Source: Bryobacterales bacterium
Lineage (GTDB): Bacteria > Acidobacteriota > Terriglobia > Bryobacterales > Bryobacteraceae
Assembly: GCA_003142355.1 (NCBI GenBank)
Contig: PLMF01000403.1
Coordinates: 2,783 to 12,840 of the forward strand
DNA length: 10,058 bases
Direction of reading: 5' to 3'
The position numbers and the translations under genes are program-made. The notes beneath the pieces are model-generated. The model worked only from the letters and a program-made list of their open reading frames with translations. It was not told where the DNA came from and searched no databases. Shown here one piece after another: positions 1 through 6,114 of the stretch. Within the stretch, counting starts at the first letter, position 1, and each line of letters opens with the position of its first letter.

Positions 1-501
1 CCGGGAACCTACTTTGCCTATCAGCGCTCGCATCCCGTGATTCTGCCGGACGTGATGGCGGCGGCCAAGCCGCTGGCGTGCGGTATCCCCCTGGGGGTGA
101 TCGTCGCCAACGAGAGAGCCGCGGCCGCCATCCAGCCGGGAATGCACGGCAGCACCTTCGGCGGCGGCGCCCTGGCGTGCCGCGTGGCGCTCGAGTTCCT
201 CGACATTTTGGACGAGTTGTTGCCCTCCATTCAGAGAGTCGGCGGGTATTTCCACGTGGTGTTGAACGAACTGGCCCGCAAGCACGGCTTCGTGAAAGAA
301 GTGCGTGGGTTCGGCCTGATGCTGGGGATGGAGCTGGCCGTTCCCGGCAAACAACTGGTGCTGGACGCGATGGCCGAAGGCCTGCTCATCAACTGCACGC
401 ACGAGACCGTGCTGCGCTTCCTGCCGCCGTACATCGCCACCGAGAAGGAAGTCGATCAGGTGGTGAAGACCCTCGCCAAGCTCTTCGCCAAAGTAAAGTA
501 G
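1..501 (+). CDS. argD: Acetylornithine/succinyldiaminopimelate aminotransferase, C-terminal part (5' end outside window)
   Basis: PLP-dependent class III aminotransferase of arginine biosynthesis, converting N-acetylglutamate semialdehyde to N2-acetylornithine with glutamate as amino donor; cytoplasmic. The open frame enters at base 1 with no start, so about 166 C-terminal codons of a normally ~390-400 residue protein are visible. The fragment begins just after the region where ArgD proteins carry the Asp-Glu-Val-Gln PLP motif (visible: PGTYFAYQ). It holds the Schiff-base lysine in MAAAKPLACGIPLG (lysine codon 67-69), then the phosphate-binding HGSTFGGGALAC segment and the closing RGFGLMLGMEL and LRFLPPYI motifs typical of the C-terminal small domain. 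It ends with TAG at 499-501. Ornithine or 4-aminobutyrate aminotransferases share the fold, but the HGSTFGG and RFLPPYI wording fits ArgD best. A 50-codon ORF follows 9 bases downstream and could be co-transcribed. Confidence 0.9.
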   Translation, partial: PGTYFAYQRSHPVILPDVMAAAKPLACGIPLGVIVANERAAAAIQPGMHGSTFGGGALACRVALEFLDILDELLPSIQRVGGYFHVVLNELARKHGFVKEVRGFGLMLGMELAVPGKQLVLDAMAEGLLINCTHETVLRFLPPYIATEKEVDQVVKTLAKLFAKVK

Positions 502-510
502 GGGCCGGGC

Positions 511-663
511 ATGGAAAAGACTGTCGTGCGGCGCTCGGCCCGGTTCACGTCCCAGAACATCCATCGGGCGTTGTTCCCGAAGCGGGCCCCGAAATCCCGG
601 ACTGTCGATGACATGAAAGAGGGCATCCGGCGGCGCGTCCGGGAGCGTCACGCGCGCCGTTGA
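511..663 (+). CDS. Small basic hypothetical protein, 50 residues
   Basis: This ORF has an ATG at 511 and a TGA at 661-663, 9 bases after argD and in the same frame. A GGGG run just after the argD stop (501-504) is the only Shine-Dalgarno candidate. The product is very basic, with about 15 Arg and 4 Lys in 50 residues. It starts MEKTVVRRSARF and ends in a helical VDDMKEGIRRRVRERHARR tail. That tail, with an acidic VDDM/E turn followed by an amphipathic Arg-rich helix, resembles the toxin-binding tails of some short type II antitoxins. No DNA-binding domain precedes it and no toxin gene follows, so the resemblance is weak. It could be a real small protein co-expressed with argD, or a remnant. 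No function is assigned. Confidence 0.5.
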   Translation: MEKTVVRRSARFTSQNIHRALFPKRAPKSRTVDDMKEGIRRRVRERHARR

Positions 664-716
664 CGCCGAAGGCTGGCCATCTTCCACTTGCCTACTGCAT
701 GCGTCGCCGACGTGGC

Positions 717-734
717 GCACGCACTCGTGCGTGC
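717..734. repeat. Inverted repeat, 8-bp arms with CACTCGTG core
   Basis: GCACGCAC (717-724) pairs perfectly with GTGCGTGC (727-734) around a TC centre. It lies inside the left terminal repeat of the MITE-like element and shares its CAC-TC-GTG core with the adjacent larger hairpin. Confidence 0.7.
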
Positions 735-758
735 CGTGTCGGCACTCGTGCCGACACG
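735..758. repeat. Perfect inverted repeat, 11-bp arms
   Basis: CGTGTCGGCAC (735-745) and GTGCCGACACG (748-758) are perfect reverse complements separated by TC. The hairpin is very GC-rich. No T-run follows, so a Rho-independent terminator is not supported. It may instead stabilise a 3' transcript end, as REP-type repeats do, or be a structural part of the surrounding element. One arm motif, GTGCCGAC, recurs at 850-857 just outside the element. Confidence 0.75.
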
Positions 759-889
759 CTGTGCGGCCACCAAGCGTCGAGAAGCCCGGAACGGGTCCGC
801 AAACCGGAAGTCTCGACGCGGCACGCACGACTGCGCGCGCCACAGTACCGTGCCGACCGTTAAGTTAGCGCCTATGGACCGCGCCCGCC

Positions 890-2173
890 CTACCGGCCCC
901 ACTCCACGTGCAGGCGCAGCGCCCCGATCCATACCGGACCGCGGTCGCGGTTGTATGCCGGGTTGGTCGCGTGTTGGAGGTCGATGGTGGCGAAGACACC
1001 GGGCATCACGCGGGCGCTGTAATAGCTTTCCGAGACGGTCTCGGGTCCGTAGCGGAGCGCGCCGTCGCCGATCAGGAAATCCAGGCCGCCGCGCGCGAGG
1101 TATTGAGCGTGGACGGCGGAAAGTCCGCTCACGGTCAGCGCGCTGGCCGCGGTATCGTGTGGCCGCTTCCATCGCGCGCCGCCCACCGACAGGCCCACGC
1201 TGGCCAGCCGGTCGATGGCGGTGAAAGCGAAGCTCTCGGTCTTGCCGTCGTTCCATCCCAGCCGCCCGAACACGCCGACGTCGTTCGCCAACTCCTGCTC
1301 CACGTTCAGGCCGAAGCCGTATTTCAGCGTGCCGGGGCGCCGTGTGGCGGTCACGTCGGTCGTGCCGGCATACGTTCCCATTCGGGCATGATTCTGATAG
1401 CCCAGAACGCGGATCGTGCCGTCATGCCCGCCGGGCTTCACTCGCACCTCGCCCTCGAAGACGTCGCCGCGGTCGCGCAGCACGCGGCGGTCGAAGCGCA
1501 GGCCGTTGGCGACCCGCGGCATGGCCCCGCTGCCGTACCGCAGCGACCAGCGCCGCGCGTGGAACTCGTGCACCCAGCCCCAGGTGTAGCCGTGGGTATC
1601 GGCCGGGTAGTCCCACGCGCCGTTGTACATGATGGCCCAGCCCATGAACTGCGTGCGCGGATCGTGCGTGTAGCGGTTGTTGTCGAAGAAATCGGTCATG
1701 GCAAACCGGCCGATGGTCACCGAATAGCGGGTCATGGGCCGGCTGCCGGCAAGCTGATTCTCGTCGCTCGAGAGAAATTCGCGCGCGTCGCCGAATCCGA
1801 AATCCTGAGTCACGTACAGCCGCGCCAGGTAGGGTTTGGGAGTCGCGGTACCCACGCGCGGCATCTCGCCATTGGGGAAGTTGGCCATTCCGTTGGTGCC
1901 GCTAAAGCCACGGCCGCCGGCCAACTCGGGGTCGAAATAGAATTGCGTGTCGCGCGCCACGCGAAATCCGAAGAACACCGTGGAGGTGAGCGACGCTTCG
2001 GCCTCCGGATGGCCAGCCAGGCTGAAAGGGCCCGCGTACGGAGAGTTGAAGCCACCGTGATACTGGCCGATGGAGGTTGCCTGAACATGCAGGTTCCATT
2101 TCTCGGGCTCGACGGGGTCCTGTGCGGATAGCCGCACAGCGGCCGCAAGAACCAGAATGACGCAGACTCGCAT
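890..2173 (-). CDS. OprB-family carbohydrate-selective porin
   Basis: Predicted outer-membrane beta-barrel of the OprB (carbohydrate-selective porin) family, which admits mono- and oligosaccharides into the periplasm; 427 residues, normal family length. It starts with a signal peptide (residues 1-18, MRVCVILVLAAAVRLSAQ, likely cut after SAQ). Alternating aromatic/polar beta-strands follow throughout. The C-terminal half has the family wording: VFGRLGWNDGKTESFAF (about 301-317), YLARGGLDFLIGDGALRYG (358-376), SESYYSAR (381-388), and NPAYNRDRGPVWIGALRLHVEW (404-425), which gives a closing aromatic strand. The ATG at 2171-2173 is preceded by AGAAAGG, a fair Shine-Dalgarno, and agrees with the signal peptide. 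The TAG stop is at 890-892. It is divergent from the AmiE-NamZ fusion gene with 53 bases between start codons, so shared regulation and a linked substrate are possible. The substrate cannot be read from the sequence. Confidence 0.85.
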   Translation of the reverse strand: MRVCVILVLAAAVRLSAQDPVEPEKWNLHVQATSIGQYHGGFNSPYAGPFSLAGHPEAEASLTSTVFFGFRVARDTQFYFDPELAGGRGFSGTNGMANFPNGEMPRVGTATPKPYLARLYVTQDFGFGDAREFLSSDENQLAGSRPMTRYSVTIGRFAMTDFFDNNRYTHDPRTQFMGWAIMYNGAWDYPADTHGYTWGWVHEFHARRWSLRYGSGAMPRVANGLRFDRRVLRDRGDVFEGEVRVKPGGHDGTIRVLGYQNHARMGTYAGTTDVTATRRPGTLKYGFGLNVEQELANDVGVFGRLGWNDGKTESFAFTAIDRLASVGLSVGGARWKRPHDTAASALTVSGLSAVHAQYLARGGLDFLIGDGALRYGPETVSESYYSARVMPGVFATIDLQHATNPAYNRDRGPVWIGALRLHVEWGR

Positions 2174-2185
2174 GCCTTTCTCATG

Positions 2186-2217
2186 TTGACAGATTCTCCA
2201 CCGGACACGGCTATCAT
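2186..2217 (+). promoter_or_regulatory. Candidate promoter for the AmiE-NamZ fusion gene
   Basis: Within the 53-bp divergent intergenic region there is a perfect TTGACA (2186-2191) and a TATCAT (2212-2217, five of six matches to the sigma-70 -10). The spacing of 20 bases is longer than the usual 16-18, so only the -10 is moderately convincing. Transcription from that -10 would begin at about 2224-2227, at or next to the ATG at 2227, giving a leaderless or nearly leaderless mRNA. The only purine-rich stretch, AAGGA (2221-2225), is one base from the ATG, too close for a normal Shine-Dalgarno. Confidence 0.35.
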
Positions 2218-2226
2218 GGTAAGGAT

Positions 2227-4521
2227 ATGAAGCTCCTCTGGTGCGCCGCGCTGGCTGCCTCTTCTCTTTTGGCGCAGACCTTCTCCGGGTCTCAAGCGCT
2301 CGATGAAATTATCAACCAGGCCATCGGGCAGGATCGCCTGCCCGGCGCCGTTCTGCTCGTCGGGCACAACGGCCAAATCGTCTACCGCAAGGCCTACGGG
2401 CAGCGTGCGCTGGTTCCGCAGCCGGAGGCCATGACAGTCGATACCATCTTCGACTGCGCCTCCGTCACGAAAGTCATTGCCACCACGTCGTCTCTGATGA
2501 GACTTTTCGAGCAGGGCAAGTTCCGGCTGAACGACAAGGTCACCGACTACATTCCCGAGTTTCAGGAAGGCAAGAGCGACATCACGCTACGCAACCTGTT
2601 CACGCATTTTTCGGGCCTCGAGCCCGACGTGCCGCTCAAACCGGAATGGACGGGCTACGACACCGGCATCCATCTCGCCTGCGCCACCAAGCCCGCTGGC
2701 CCGCCGGGAGTGCGTTTCGTCTATAGCGACATCAATTTCATCCTGCTGGGCGAGATCGTTCACCGGCTGAGCGGCCAAATGCTCTCCGATTACGCGCGGC
2801 AGCACATATTCCTGCCGCTGGGCATGCAGGAAACCATGTTCCTGCCGCCGGCGTCGCTGGCGCCGCGGATTGCGCCCACGGAGCGCGTCGAAAAGACCGG
2901 ACCGCCATTGCGGGGCGTGGTCCACGACCCCTCCACACGGGCCATGGGCGGCGTGGCGGGACACGCCGGCATGTTTTCCACCGCCGCCGACCTGGCGCGC
3001 TTCGCGCAGATGATGCTCAACGGAGGAGAACTGGATGGCGTCCGTCTCTTCAGTCCGCTCACGGTGGAGAAATTCACCGAGCCCGAGAGCCCGCCCGACC
3101 AGCCCATCCTGCGCGGGCTGGGCTGGGACATCGACTCGCCCTACTCGGGCAACCGCGGCGAGCTGTTCCCCATCGGCTCGTACGGCCACACCGGCTTCAC
3201 CGGCACTTCCATCTGGATCGACCCTTCGACCAAGAGCTACGTCATCCTGCTGGCCAATAGCGTGCATCCCGAGGGGCGGCCGGCGCTGACGCCGCTGCGC
3301 GGGAAGGTCGCCACGATCGTCGCCGCGGCGCTTGGCATCGGCGCGCAGGGCGTCACGCTGACGGGTTACAACGAGACCCTCGCCGGCGCGCGCCGCCAGA
3401 TCAACCACAATGCCGCAACCCTCACGGGCCTGGATGTGCTGGTGGCGCGGAAGTTTCAGCCGCTCCAGGGAAAACGCGTCGGCCTCATCACCAACCACAC
3501 CGGCGTGGACCGCCTGGGCCGCCGCAATATCGACCTGATGCGCGAGGCGGGCGTGGAAGTGGTGGCACTGTTCTCGCCCGAGCACGGGCTGGAGGGCAGG
3601 GAAGACCGGCCCGGCCTGCCCGACGCTGCCGACGCCCGGTCCGGCATCCAGGTCTTCAGCCTGTACGGCAAGACGCTGCGGCCAACGCCCGAGATGCTGC
3701 ACGGCATCGACGCGCTGGTCTTCGATATCCAGGATGTGGGCGCGCGCTTCTACACCTACGAGACCACCATGGCATACGCCATGGAAGCGGCGGCCAAGGC
3801 CGGTATTCCATTCTACGTGCTCGACCGGCCGAATCCCATCACGGGAACCCACGTGGAAGGCCCGCTGCTGGACGCCGCCAACCAGTCGTTCGTCGGCTAT
3901 TTTCCCGGCCTCCCGGTGCGCCACGGTATGACCATGGGCGAGCTCGCGCGCCTCTTCAACGGGGAGAACAAGATCGGCGCGGCGCTCACCGTGATCGAGA
4001 TCGAGGGCTGGAATCGCGGCGACTGGTTCGACGAGACGGGCCTGCCGTGGATCGACCCCTCGCCTAACCTGCGCAGCCTGAACGCCGCCACGCTGTACCC
4101 CGGCTTGTGCCTGCTGGAATACTCGAAGGGATACTCGGTGGGGCGCGGAACGGATTCCCCCTTTGAGCAGATCGGGGCCGATTTCATGGGCGCACTTGAA
4201 TTCGCGGCGTATCTGAATCGCCGCGAAATCCCCGGCGTGCGCGTGTACCCGGCGCGCGTGGGCACGATGGAGGGTGTGCGATTCGTCATCGTCAATCGCG
4301 AGTCGCTGGATGCCACGCGCCTGGGCCTGGAAGTGGCGGCGGCCATTCAGAAGCTGTATCCCGGGAAGATCGATTTCTCGGTGAACAAGCGGCTGATCGG
4401 CAGCGACGACGCGATCGGCCGACTCCAGGCGGGCGACGACCCGCGCACGATCCAGCAGGGCTTTCAGGATGCCGTGGCGGCATTCGTCAAGATACGCGAG
4501 CCCTACCTGCTATATCGCTGA
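2227..4521 (+). CDS. Secreted fusion: AmiE-like serine hydrolase (class C beta-lactamase fold) + NamZ/DUF1343 exo-beta-N-acetylmuramidase
   Basis: A 764-residue two-domain exported enzyme. Residues 1-17 form a signal peptide (MKLLWCAALAASSLLAQ). Residues ~22-375 are a beta-lactamase/penicillin-binding-like serine hydrolase: catalytic SxxK as S79-V-T-K82, a YSD at 166-168 in the Y-x-N position, and HTG at 321-323 in the KTG position. Residues ~401-764 are a full-length DUF1343 domain (GH171, NamZ/YbbC): GKRVGLITNHTG (415-426), FSPEHG (449-454, with the conserved Glu452-His453), FDIQDVGARFYTY (499-511), LDRPNPI (532-538) and SPNLRS (612-617). In Bacillus subtilis, AmiE (YbbE) strips the stem peptide from MurNAc and NamZ (YbbC) releases non-reducing terminal MurNAc. 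The fusion therefore probably carries out linked steps of peptidoglycan turnover in the periplasm. Both domains look intact. The start is fixed by the signal peptide. Whether the first domain is an amidase or another esterase/peptidase is inferred from the pairing. Confidence 0.88.
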   Translation: MKLLWCAALAASSLLAQTFSGSQALDEIINQAIGQDRLPGAVLLVGHNGQIVYRKAYGQRALVPQPEAMTVDTIFDCASVTKVIATTSSLMRLFEQGKFRLNDKVTDYIPEFQEGKSDITLRNLFTHFSGLEPDVPLKPEWTGYDTGIHLACATKPAGPPGVRFVYSDINFILLGEIVHRLSGQMLSDYARQHIFLPLGMQETMFLPPASLAPRIAPTERVEKTGPPLRGVVHDPSTRAMGGVAGHAGMFSTAADLARFAQMMLNGGELDGVRLFSPLTVEKFTEPESPPDQPILRGLGWDIDSPYSGNRGELFPIGSYGHTGFTGTSIWIDPSTKSYVILLANSVHPEGRPALTPLRGKVATIVAAALGIGAQGVTLTGYNETLAGARRQINHNAATLTGLDVLVARKFQPLQGKRVGLITNHTGVDRLGRRNIDLMREAGVEVVALFSPEHGLEGREDRPGLPDAADARSGIQVFSLYGKTLRPTPEMLHGIDALVFDIQDVGARFYTYETTMAYAMEAAAKAGIPFYVLDRPNPITGTHVEGPLLDAANQSFVGYFPGLPVRHGMTMGELARLFNGENKIGAALTVIEIEGWNRGDWFDETGLPWIDPSPNLRSLNAATLYPGLCLLEYSKGYSVGRGTDSPFEQIGADFMGALEFAAYLNRREIPGVRVYPARVGTMEGVRFVIVNRESLDATRLGLEVAAAIQKLYPGKIDFSVNKRLIGSDDAIGRLQAGDDPRTIQQGFQDAVAAFVKIREPYLLYR

Positions 4522-4523
4522 GA

Positions 4524-4703
4524 TCATCCTCCGGGAGAATCGTGCTCGCCGGTGCCGGCCAGGTCCTCGACCTTGGTTCCTTTGCGGTCGATGCGCTGCG
4601 GGATGGTGTCCCGCGTATCCATCTGATTTTCCGTGGCCCCGATTCCGGAAAGTTTCCGCTCGTGGCTCTTCGGTACTTCGACGGCCTGCGGTACTTCTGG
4701 CAT
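4524..4703 (-). CDS. Small hypothetical protein, 59 residues, with strong RBS and promoter
   Basis: A minus-strand ORF with ATG at 4701-4703 and TGA at 4524-4526, encoding 59 residues that begin MPEVPQAVEVPKSHERK and end TGEHDSPGG. It has strong expression signals: GGGAGG (4709-4714 on the complement) five bases before the ATG, and a sigma-70-like promoter 24-53 bases upstream. The protein is hydrophilic, rich in charged residues, Gly, Pro and Thr, and has no hydrophobic segment or cysteine, so it is probably cytoplasmic and largely disordered. Its stop lies two bases from the stop of the convergent AmiE-NamZ gene, so it fills most of what would otherwise be a 292-bp gap. I do not recognise the family and assign no function. 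The longer reading frames overlapping this stretch lack a comparable RBS. Confidence 0.68.
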   Translation of the reverse strand: MPEVPQAVEVPKSHERKLSGIGATENQMDTRDTIPQRIDRKGTKVEDLAGTGEHDSPGG

Positions 4704-4726
4704 GGCTGCCTCCCAAGGGCTAGCCG

Positions 4727-4756
4727 ATTATGGGAACAGTCGGCGGTGGAAGTCAA
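4727..4756 (-). promoter_or_regulatory. Sigma-70-like promoter for the 59-residue gene
   Basis: On the minus strand TTGACT (4751-4756; five of six -35 matches) and CATAAT (4727-4732; five of six -10 matches) are separated by 18 bases. Transcription would start near 4720, giving a leader of about 17 bases that contains the GGGAGG ribosome-binding site. An 8-bp palindrome GGCTAGCC (4718-4725) sits at the expected start point and could be an operator half or chance. Confidence 0.6.
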
Positions 4757-4813
4757 TCGGCCCGCTGCCGCTTTGCGCCGTTTTTCACTCTGTCATACTG
4801 AAGTTCTGTTTCC

Positions 4814-6058
4814 ATGAACCCCCCGGAACCGTTTCTGTCGCGCGCCGCACGCTGGCTGACGTTTGGGTCGGCCGTCTCCATCCTGCTCTCGATCGCGATT
4901 TCTCAGATTCTGCTGGCCCTCGCGCTGGCCGCCCTGCTGGCTTCCGGCGAGAAAATGCGGTTGCCGCGCATCCGGCTGCCGCTCGCCCTATTCATGCTCG
5001 GGACCTTGATCGCCCTGGCCTTCTCGGCTGACCCGGCGGCCGGCCTGCCGCAAATCCGCAAGTTCTACGTGTTCCTCGAACTGCTGGTGGTCTTCTCCAC
5101 TCTGCGCAACCTGGAGGTGGTTCGCTGGCTGTTCCTGAGCTGGGCGGGCATCGGCAGCCTGACCGCCATCCGCGGGTTCGTGCAGTTCGCCGGCAAGGTG
5201 CAGGAGGCCCACCAGGCGGGCCGCGGCTTCTACGATTTCTACGTGGGCGAGCGCATCACCGGGTTCACCAGCCATTGGAACACCTACTCCGCCGAGGAGA
5301 TGTTCGCACTCGTCATGCTCGGCGCCTTTCTGTTTTTCGCCGGCTCGCGTAAGCGGTCCTGGGTCTGGGTGATGTGCGCGGGGCTGATCGCACTGGCCGT
5401 GCTGCTGGGGGAGACGCGCGCCATCTGGATCGGGACGGCGGTGGCGGGTCTGTACCTCGTTTGGTTCTGGCGGCGCTGGATGACGCTGCTCGTTCCAGCC
5501 GCCATCCTGGTCGCGTTTGTGGTTTCCCCCCCGGCCATCCGCGAGCGCTTCACGTCCATTTTCCGGCCGCAGCAGGTCGATTCCAACCAGTTCCGCATGA
5601 TTACCTGGCGCACCGGCATCCGTATGATCGAGGCGCACCCGTGGCTGGGCCTCGGTCCGGAAGGGGTGAAATACCACTTCCAGGAATGGGTGCCCCCCGA
5701 TGTCCCGCGCCCGCTGCCGGCGGGATGGTACGGGCACCTGCACAACATCTATTTGCAGTACGCCGCCGAGCGTGGTATCCCCACCATGCTCATCCTGATG
5801 TGGATGCTGGTGCAGATTCTGTTCGACTTCTGGAAGGGACTTCGCGCGCTGCCGCCAGGCCGCGACGATCGAAGGTTCCTGCTGCACGGCGGCATTGCCA
5901 TCGTGCTGGCGGCCATGGCGGAGGGCTTTTTCGAGTACAACCTGGGCGACAGCGAAGTGCTCACCATGTTCCTGGTGGTAGTGGCGTGCGGCTACCTCGC
6001 GCTGGAGAAAGATGTCGCGCCCGGCGCCGAACCGCAAACGTCGGCCAGCAGCCTCTAA
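4814..6058 (+). CDS. O-antigen ligase / polymerase-like membrane protein (Wzy_C, WaaL family)
   Basis: A 414-residue polytopic inner-membrane protein of the O-antigen ligase superfamily, which joins or polymerises undecaprenyl-linked glycans at the periplasmic face. About ten to eleven hydrophobic segments are visible, at roughly 17-42, 54-71, 84-97, 104-122, 161-177, 182-199, 203-219, 223-239, 322-341, 355-375 and 382-397. The Wzy_C signature comprises GETRAIWIG (199-207), then the large periplasmic loop with WRTGIRMIEAHPWLGLGPEG (265-284) and GHLHNIYLQYAAERGIP (307-323). The loop His and the Arg residues are those usually conserved in WaaL-type ligases. An in-frame TGA at 4799-4801 with no start codon between makes ATG 4814 the first possible start. 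No good Shine-Dalgarno precedes it. No glycosyltransferase neighbours are present, so ligase, polymerase and protein O-glycosylation roles cannot be separated. Confidence 0.85.
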   Translation: MNPPEPFLSRAARWLTFGSAVSILLSIAISQILLALALAALLASGEKMRLPRIRLPLALFMLGTLIALAFSADPAAGLPQIRKFYVFLELLVVFSTLRNLEVVRWLFLSWAGIGSLTAIRGFVQFAGKVQEAHQAGRGFYDFYVGERITGFTSHWNTYSAEEMFALVMLGAFLFFAGSRKRSWVWVMCAGLIALAVLLGETRAIWIGTAVAGLYLVWFWRRWMTLLVPAAILVAFVVSPPAIRERFTSIFRPQQVDSNQFRMITWRTGIRMIEAHPWLGLGPEGVKYHFQEWVPPDVPRPLPAGWYGHLHNIYLQYAAERGIPTMLILMWMLVQILFDFWKGLRALPPGRDDRRFLLHGGIAIVLAAMAEGFFEYNLGDSEVLTMFLVVVACGYLALEKDVAPGAEPQTSASSL

Positions 6059-6066
6059 CCCCACAA

Positions 6067-6104
6067 ATCGGCTACCGATCGTGCAATAGGCTATTATTAG
6101 GCTA
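6067..6104 (+). promoter_or_regulatory. Repeat-rich promoter/operator candidate upstream of the Fic gene
   Basis: This AT-rich island lies in the 56-base gap between the ligase and Fic genes. It holds a perfect 13-bp inverted repeat ATCGG-CTA-CCGAT (6067-6079) and two copies of TAGGCTA (6087-6093 and 6098-6104) exactly 11 bases apart, about one helical turn. The core GGCTA therefore occurs three times (6070, 6089, 6100). TATTAT (6092-6097) between the two direct repeats is a five-of-six -10 match, but no clear -35 is seen. A protein bound to the repeats would cover the promoter, and the Fic protein's own winged helix is a natural candidate. That link is an inference. Confidence 0.45.
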
Positions 6105-6114
6105 CTGTGAGGCG

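Larger units (their letters stand above)
711..844. mobile_element. MITE-like palindromic element with 26-bp imperfect terminal inverted repeats
   Basis: The left end (711-736) and the reverse complement of the right end (819-844) agree at 23 of 26 positions. Inside lie a second perfect inverted pair, GCGTCGAGA (774-782) with TCTCGACGC (811-819), and a 24-bp hairpin at 735-758. The 134-bp unit contains no plausible ORF and could fold into a long cruciform in DNA or RNA. It lies between the argD/small-ORF pair and the 3' end of the porin gene. No target-site duplication is obvious next to the ends. Nested palindromes in a short intergenic block suggest a non-autonomous MITE- or REP/BIME-type repeat. 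Copy number elsewhere in the genome cannot be seen here, so the mobile nature is an inference. Confidence 0.5.

Noticed and set aside
735..758. Rho-independent terminator for argD and the small ORF
   Set aside because: The stem is strong, but no T-rich tract follows on either strand.
908..2131. 407-codon open frame opposite the porin gene
   Set aside because: It is antisense shadow of a GC-rich gene. The minus strand encodes a clear OprB protein with signal peptide; the plus-strand product has no recognisable motif.
2587..3924. 445-codon open frame opposite the AmiE-NamZ gene
   Set aside because: The product is His/Arg/Gly/Ala-rich with no domain, opposite a gene with intact catalytic motifs; this is a GC-driven shadow.
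4773..4799. Promoter for the O-antigen ligase gene (TTGCGC ... CATACT)
   Set aside because: Only four of six matches in the -10 and a 15-base spacer; too weak to list as a feature.
5374..6114. Long upstream extension of the Fic reading frame
   Set aside because: It lies in another frame of the O-antigen ligase gene, reads as Arg/Ala/His-rich shadow sequence, and the ATG at 6115 has a nearby RBS and fits the family start.
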